From the NCBI RefSeq assembly GCF_016758195.1, contig NZ_QYAC01000005.1:124001-188000 (forward strand): 64,000 bases of DNA, written 5' to 3'. The translations under genes and the position numbers were made by a program. The notes under the pieces are model-generated. The model searched no databases. It was not told where the DNA came from and was given only the letters and a program-made list of their open reading frames with translations. Each line of letters opens with the position of its first letter. Positions within the stretch are counted from its first letter, which is position 1. Positions 59,672 through 64,000 of this stretch are shown piece after piece. This DNA is from Leucobacter chromiireducens subsp. solipictus. GTDB taxonomy: Bacteria; Actinomycetota; Actinomycetes; Actinomycetales; Microbacteriaceae.

Positions 59672-61282
59672 ATGACGCAGCTCGGGGGCGATCTCGCCCT
59701 GATCGGGGCGCATCTGCGCACGAACACGGATGCCGACGGGGGCGCCACGGCCCTGGTGATCCGCGACGGGCGGATCGTGCAGCTCGGCACGGACGCCGAG
59801 ATCAGCGCCGCGGCCGAGGCGGCCGGGATCCCGGTGCGCGATCTCGGTGGGGCGACGATCACCCCGGGCTTCTTCGACTCGCACACCCACCCGCACTGGG
59901 CGGCGGACGTGACCGCCGGGGTAGATCTCGGCGGGCTCAGCACACTTGAGGAGATCCGGGCGGCGCTCGCCACCGAGCACGCGCGACTCCCCGAGGGCGC
60001 ATGGCTGCGCGGCTGGAACCTGGAATACGAGCCCTTCGAGGAGACCGGGCTGCGCGGCGACGTGCTCGCTGACGCGGCCCCGGGCCGGCCGGTCGCGCTG
60101 ATCTGTTACGACCTGCACACCGGCCTCGGCACCCCCGCGGCCCTCGCGGCCGCGGGCATCACCGGTGCCCGCGAGTTCGAGGACGCGAGCGAGATCGTGG
60201 TGGATCCGGACGGCACCCCCACAGGGGAGCTGCGCGAACCCACCGCCTACCAGATCCTCTTCGACGCGGCCCCGTCGCCCTCGCATGAGGCCGAGCGGGA
60301 TGCCCTGCGCGACATGTTCCGCAGGCTTGCGGCAGTGGGCCTCACGGGCGGCGCGATCATGGACGGCAAGGATCGCACGGTCGAGCTGCTCGGTGAGCTC
60401 GAGGAGCGGGGCGAGCTGGATCACCGGGTCACGGTGCACCACTGGCACGCGGTCGCCGACACCGACGAGGACGTCGCACGCGTGATCGGTGCGAAGGACC
60501 GGTCCGGGCGGCTGTGGCAGACGGGGGCCATCAAACTCTTCAGCGACGGGGTGATCGACACGGGCACCGCGTGGCTGCACACGGTGGACACCTGCGGCGA
60601 TGGCCGCGTGCCGTTCTGGCCGTCCTGGGAGCGCTACGGCGAGGTGGTCCGCGCCTACCACGACGCGGGGATGCTGATCGCGACGCACGCCGTCGGCGAC
60701 TACGCCGTGAGCCGCGTGCTCGACGTGTACGCGACCCTGCCCGAACACCCCGGCCTGCCCTTCCACTCGATCGAGCACCTCGAAGTGCTCTCCGACGCGG
60801 ATGTCGCGCAGCTGCGCGGGTCCGGCATCACGGCGTCGATGCAGCCGCTGCACATGCAGTGGCGAGCGGCGGATCACAGCGATAACTGGGCCGTGCGCCT
60901 GGGGGAGCGTGACGCGACCGGGTATCGGGTGCGCGACGTGCTCGACGCCGGGGTGCGCGTGACGCTCGGTTCGGACTGGCCGGTGGCGCAGTACGATCCG
61001 CGGCTCGGCATGGCGTGGGCTCGCGGTCGGCACACGCCGGGCGAGCCTTCGGCGCACGTGTTCGAGCCGTCGCAGCAGCTCTCGGGGGAGGAAGCGGTGC
61101 TCGCCTACACCCTGTGGCCCGCGCAGGCCCGCGGCCACGCAGATCGCGGCGTGCTCGCCGTCGGGGCGGTGGGCGACCTCACCGTGTGGGGCGGCGACCC
61201 GGTGACGGCAACCCCGGATGAGCTCCCCGAGCTCCCGGTGCGCCTGACCGTGGTCGAGGGCCGGATCATCCACGAGTCGTAG
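59672..61282 (+). CDS. YtcJ-like metal-dependent amidohydrolase (copy 2)
   Basis: 536 residues; ATG 59672 with AAAGGAG. Metal site FFDSHTHPHW (H71, H73), IKLFSDGVIDTGTAWL, MLIATHAVGDYAVS, HSIEHLEVL, and GSDWPVAQYDP. Related to copy 1 at 22262-23887 but not a close duplicate (different first metal block and spacing). As the last gene of the system 3 operon it may hydrolyse an amide-linked amine after uptake. Substrate unknown. Confidence 0.87.
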   Translation: MTQLGGDLALIGAHLRTNTDADGGATALVIRDGRIVQLGTDAEISAAAEAAGIPVRDLGGATITPGFFDSHTHPHWAADVTAGVDLGGLSTLEEIRAALATEHARLPEGAWLRGWNLEYEPFEETGLRGDVLADAAPGRPVALICYDLHTGLGTPAALAAAGITGAREFEDASEIVVDPDGTPTGELREPTAYQILFDAAPSPSHEAERDALRDMFRRLAAVGLTGGAIMDGKDRTVELLGELEERGELDHRVTVHHWHAVADTDEDVARVIGAKDRSGRLWQTGAIKLFSDGVIDTGTAWLHTVDTCGDGRVPFWPSWERYGEVVRAYHDAGMLIATHAVGDYAVSRVLDVYATLPEHPGLPFHSIEHLEVLSDADVAQLRGSGITASMQPLHMQWRAADHSDNWAVRLGERDATGYRVRDVLDAGVRVTLGSDWPVAQYDPRLGMAWARGRHTPGEPSAHVFEPSQQLSGEEAVLAYTLWPAQARGHADRGVLAVGAVGDLTVWGGDPVTATPDELPELPVRLTVVEGRIIHES

Positions 61283-61300
61283 GCCCGCGCCCACGCAGCC

Positions 61301-61344
61301 CGTGCCGGATCGTGGCGTCCACGGGGACGCCACGATCCGGCACG
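61301..61344. terminator. Strong bidirectional terminator hairpin
   Basis: A 20-bp perfect stem (61301-61320 with 61325-61344) around ACGG, between convergent amidohydrolase and amine oxidase genes. Shares the word GTGCCGGATC with the hairpin at 50195-50240. Confidence 0.85.
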
Positions 61345-61362
61345 TCGTGTTTCAGGGGGTCG

Positions 61363-62664
61363 CTACGCCAGCGCGTCCACGATCCGGCGGGCCTCGCGCA
61401 GCCCGCTCTCGATCGCCCCGTCGATGAATCCGCCCCACAGATTCGCGTTGTCGGTGGTCGCGAGGTGGACCACGCCCGCCGGTTCTCGCAGTTCGGCGAG
61501 GTCGCGCGTGAGCTGACCGGGCCGGTGTGTCATCCAGGTGTTGCGGGCCAGGGGGTCGGTCATCCAATCGTGCGCGGTCGCATCGGTGATTTCGAGACCC
61601 GGACGCAGCGCGTCCACCGCGGCCTGCACACCCGGCAGATCCGCCGGATCGATCCGCGCGTGCTCCGGCCCGAAACCCACGAGCAGGGTGTAGTCGCCCT
61701 GCTCGTCGGAGAGATAGAACTCCGCCTTCAGCACCGAGAGCGCGTCGTGCTGGCTGCCGTAGGCGAAGAACCGGGTCACGTGGCCGCGGGCGCGCAGCCA
61801 TACCTTGGTGCCCTGCGAGGCGACGGTCTCGGCACCCTGCCGCTGCCAGGCCGCAGGGAGCGCGGGCTCGAAGCGGATTCCGGCGATCGCGTTGACGGGC
61901 AAGGTGCTGACGACGCGACGGGCCCGGATCCGGGCACCGTCCGCGGTCTCGACGATCGCACCGTCGGCCTCCGCCGTGACGGCGACCACGGTGCTATTCA
62001 GTCGGATCTCGCCGGGCACATCGGCGGCCATGAGGTCCGTGAACCCGCGCATCCCGCCCACCACCCGGTACGTCGACGACGCCTCGTGCATGAGCTGCCA
62101 GTGCCCACCGGTCGCCGCCACCCAGCGCAGTGCGCTCGAAAGCCCGACCTGATCCAGCGGAGCGTTGACGTGTCCCACCCACACCGACTCGTTTGCCGCG
62201 CGCGCCTCGGGATCCAAGCCGATCGCGTCGAAGCGGTCCTGGATGCTGAGGTGGTCCAGCTCCTGGATCGCGCCCACGGTGGGCTCGTCACCGCGCGGCA
62301 TCGCCGTCCGCACATCGTCGATGACCAGCTGCTGCCCCGCGTCGATGAGCGACATGAACTCGTCGAGGCTGCCCTGCCGGGCCGAGCCGTCGGGTCCACG
62401 CCAGTACGCCTCGTCAGCGCGGGGGCTCCGGATCATCTCCCGCCCGTAGCGGGTCATCTCGGCCCAGACGTGCGGCTGCACCCAGTGCACCCAGTTCGCG
62501 CCGAGCTCGAGGTCCTGGCCGAGTCGGTGCTCGGTCCAGGTTCTGCCGCCCACGCGATCGCGGGCTTCGAGGGTGAGTACGTTGAGCCCCGCGTTGCCGA
62601 GTTCCCGCGCGGCGGTCAGCCCCGCGAATCCGGCTCCGATGACCACGACGTCGACCGACTGCAT
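61363..62664 (-). CDS. Flavin monoamine oxidase family protein (copy 2)
   Basis: 433 residues; ATG 62664 with AAGGAG. FAD site VVVIGAGFAGLTAARELGNAG (6-26) and EARDRVGGRTW, LELGANWVHW as in MAO/putrescine oxidases, TLPVNAIAGIRFEP, and the closing NLWGGFIDGAIESGLREA. Expected to deaminate an amine to an aldehyde with release of peroxide. It is convergent to the system 3 operon and has its own control. Differs clearly from copy 1 outside the flavin motifs. Confidence 0.9.
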   Translation of the reverse strand: MQSVDVVVIGAGFAGLTAARELGNAGLNVLTLEARDRVGGRTWTEHRLGQDLELGANWVHWVQPHVWAEMTRYGREMIRSPRADEAYWRGPDGSARQGSLDEFMSLIDAGQQLVIDDVRTAMPRGDEPTVGAIQELDHLSIQDRFDAIGLDPEARAANESVWVGHVNAPLDQVGLSSALRWVAATGGHWQLMHEASSTYRVVGGMRGFTDLMAADVPGEIRLNSTVVAVTAEADGAIVETADGARIRARRVVSTLPVNAIAGIRFEPALPAAWQRQGAETVASQGTKVWLRARGHVTRFFAYGSQHDALSVLKAEFYLSDEQGDYTLLVGFGPEHARIDPADLPGVQAAVDALRPGLEITDATAHDWMTDPLARNTWMTHRPGQLTRDLAELREPAGVVHLATTDNANLWGGFIDGAIESGLREARRIVDALA

Positions 62665-62705
62665 ATCTACTCCTTCGTTGGGCTCCCTTGCCCCCAGGGT
62701 CCAGC

Positions 62706-63920
62706 CTATTGCGGGGGTGGAGCGCCCGGCAGCAGACGATCTGGGCGCGTTGCCGACTCTGATCGTACGAACATACGAGCCTCAGCCGTGAGGTCCGAGT
62801 CTTCCCGGAGACTCGAGGCCTCCGCGGTCGGAAGGTCAGGAGCCGGACATTCGGGAAGGTTCTTTGCGAGGTCGTCGCGGAGTCGCGTCAACGCCAGTCG
62901 CGAGGGCTCCGAGAAGGCACGCAGCAGCCCCCAATTCTGGACGCCGCGGAGCCTCAGCAATTCGAGAAGCACCAGCGCCACGGTGGCGCAGAACTCCACT
63001 GCGCCGAATCTCGGGAGCTCGTTCAGTCCCCAGCTCAGGACACCCCAGACAATCAGTGCAGCTGCGCACGAGGCGAACAGGGCATAGGCGAACGCGGCCA
63101 TCCACAGACGCCCAGCACCCAGGGAGGATTCGGCACCCTGCATTCCTGCGGCCGGGAGCCACAGGAGCGCCCCCGCAATGAGCGCGTACCCGCCAGCGGC
63201 AAGGGTCGTATCTGCCATGGTCAGCGAACTGCCGGAGAACGCGGGAACGAGAACAAGCGCAAGACACCCAATCGTTGCGGCCCACGAGAAGAACGCGGTC
63301 GGAGCCTCGGTGCTCTCATCCGAGTAGCGGCTCAAGCGCCTGTCCACCTCGCGAAGCTTGTCGCGATCGAACACACCCGGGTCCCTCCACACATCCTGCA
63401 GAAACCGAAATGATTCGATCAGGACAAGCGCCGCGAGCAACACGAGAATCGCGGCCGCAAGCCACGAACCGTGCACGGCCGCGCCTGTCACGGCGATCAA
63501 TGTGACGATGTACAAGAGGAGCTGAATCCCAAAGAGTCCGTATGCGCGTTGTTGTTCGATGCGCACCTGTGCAGCGGTGGCGGGGGACGCCTCCCAAACT
63601 TGGTACACGTGAGACAACCGGGATCCCGCCGCGGCCAGAATCACCACTACGGCAACGCAAATCGTGGCGATCACGCCGACGACGGCCCAGACATCCTCCG
63701 CCGTGAACCCCAGGCCATTGCTGACGCTGCTTCGGAGGTCCGCAACGAAATCCTCGTGGGGACCGCTCCCGGCGAGCACGATCACCGTCATCAGCATGAC
63801 GAAGACGCCGAGCCCGCCGTAGACCGAGAAGAACGTCGCTGGGGGTATCGCCTTCGCGCTGGCAGCGTCTTCCGGTGTGGTGATTGCGCCCGTGTGGCCT
63901 TTGGCTCCTTGGTCGGCCAA
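62706..63920 (-). CDS. Uncharacterised multi-pass membrane protein
   Basis: About 404 residues with eight or nine hydrophobic segments, e.g. FFSVYGGLGVFVMLMTVIVLAG, VWAVVGVIATICVAVVVILAAAG and WLAAAILVLLAALVLIESF, and a hydrophilic C-terminal tail of about 70 residues. A charged cytoplasmic loop (DPGVFDRDKLREVDRRLSRYSDE) separates two membrane blocks. I recognise no family. The start is uncertain: TTG 63920 directly follows the neighbouring stop and there is no ATG or GTG before the first helix; translation coupled to the upstream gene would fit. Confidence 0.55.
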   Translation of the reverse strand: MADQGAKGHTGAITTPEDAASAKAIPPATFFSVYGGLGVFVMLMTVIVLAGSGPHEDFVADLRSSVSNGLGFTAEDVWAVVGVIATICVAVVVILAAAGSRLSHVYQVWEASPATAAQVRIEQQRAYGLFGIQLLLYIVTLIAVTGAAVHGSWLAAAILVLLAALVLIESFRFLQDVWRDPGVFDRDKLREVDRRLSRYSDESTEAPTAFFSWAATIGCLALVLVPAFSGSSLTMADTTLAAGGYALIAGALLWLPAAGMQGAESSLGAGRLWMAAFAYALFASCAAALIVWGVLSWGLNELPRFGAVEFCATVALVLLELLRLRGVQNWGLLRAFSEPSRLALTRLRDDLAKNLPECPAPDLPTAEASSLREDSDLTAEARMFVRSESATRPDRLLPGAPPPQ

Positions 63921-63921
63921 G

Positions 63922-64000
63922 CTACAGCGCCCCGACGATGTCGGCCAGCAACCTCGCCAGGCGCGGTGCCGCGGCGCGGCCGGCATCGAGCACCTCGGCG
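63922..64000 (-). CDS. Purine nucleoside phosphorylase, C-terminal end (partial)
   Basis: The last 25 codons are visible: AEVLDAGRAAAPRLARLLAD then IVGAL. This closely resembles the C terminus of mycobacterial-type trimeric purine nucleoside phosphorylase ([22 protein letters not shown]). The enzyme splits purine nucleosides with phosphate. Only a short part is seen, so confidence is moderate; the presence of deoA and a phosphopentose-type mutase in the same window supports it. Confidence 0.55.
   Translation of the reverse strand, partial: AEVLDAGRAAAPRLARLLADIVGAL

Noticed and set aside
53366-61282. The system 3 region as a prophage or integrative element
   Set aside because: No integrase, transposase, att-like direct repeats or phage structural genes are visible.

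Overview
The window is about 70% G+C and densely coded. It carries an LPXTG/sortase C pilus locus, an actinobacterial acyl-CoA carboxylase epsilon subunit, succinate dehydrogenase with two separate membrane anchors, and many genes whose start codon sits 6-7 nt after a TANNNT box (leaderless transcription). Together these point to a Gram-positive actinobacterium, most likely a member of the Microbacteriaceae (a Leucobacter-like genome is my guess, not proven). I recognised no rRNA, tRNA, CRISPR array, phage or transposase gene.

Layout. 0-6 kb: the end of a secreted protein, a META-domain protein, a divergent RimB-like protease / RimK-like ligase pair, a YceI lipid-binding-type protein, a hypothetical protein and a dGTPase. 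6.3-16.1 kb: a pilus locus with a giant surface/tip protein, a backbone pilin, a class C sortase and a 900-residue MalT-like ATP-dependent LuxR regulator. 16.1-20.6 kb: housekeeping genes (NudL, AccE, AccD, BirA) and a membrane-anchored coiled-coil repeat protein. 20.8-32.5 kb: amine island I, with two PuuP-like permeases flanking an amidohydrolase, a divergent TetR, a PotADBC-type ABC importer whose ATPase gene has an in-frame stop, a GntR regulator and a soluble Cache-domain protein. 32.5-42.8 kb: housekeeping genes (ManC, SdhCDAB, YihY/BrkB, DeoA, NnrD, phosphosugar mutase) and a 39-residue cysteine-rich microprotein. 43.1-62.7 kb: amine island II, with two flavin amine oxidases, a PucR regulator, two complete PotDBCA importers, an MFS symporter, an LRR surface protein, an XRE-cupin regulator, a PuuB-like oxidase, a cupin and a second amidohydrolase. 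62.7-64 kb: a membrane protein and the 3' end of purine nucleoside phosphorylase.

How the genes work together. The two islands look like a large scavenging system for polyamines or related amines: three ABC importers and two proton-coupled permeases bring substrate in, three flavin oxidases (two MAO type, one DAO/PuuB type) deaminate it, and two YtcJ-like amidohydrolases may release or process amide derivatives. Five different regulators (TetR, GntR plus Cache, PucR, XRE-cupin) sit next to individual modules. Exact substrates cannot be read from the sequence. Island II separates phosphosugar mutase from purine nucleoside phosphorylase, so it may be an insertion into a nucleoside-salvage neighbourhood.
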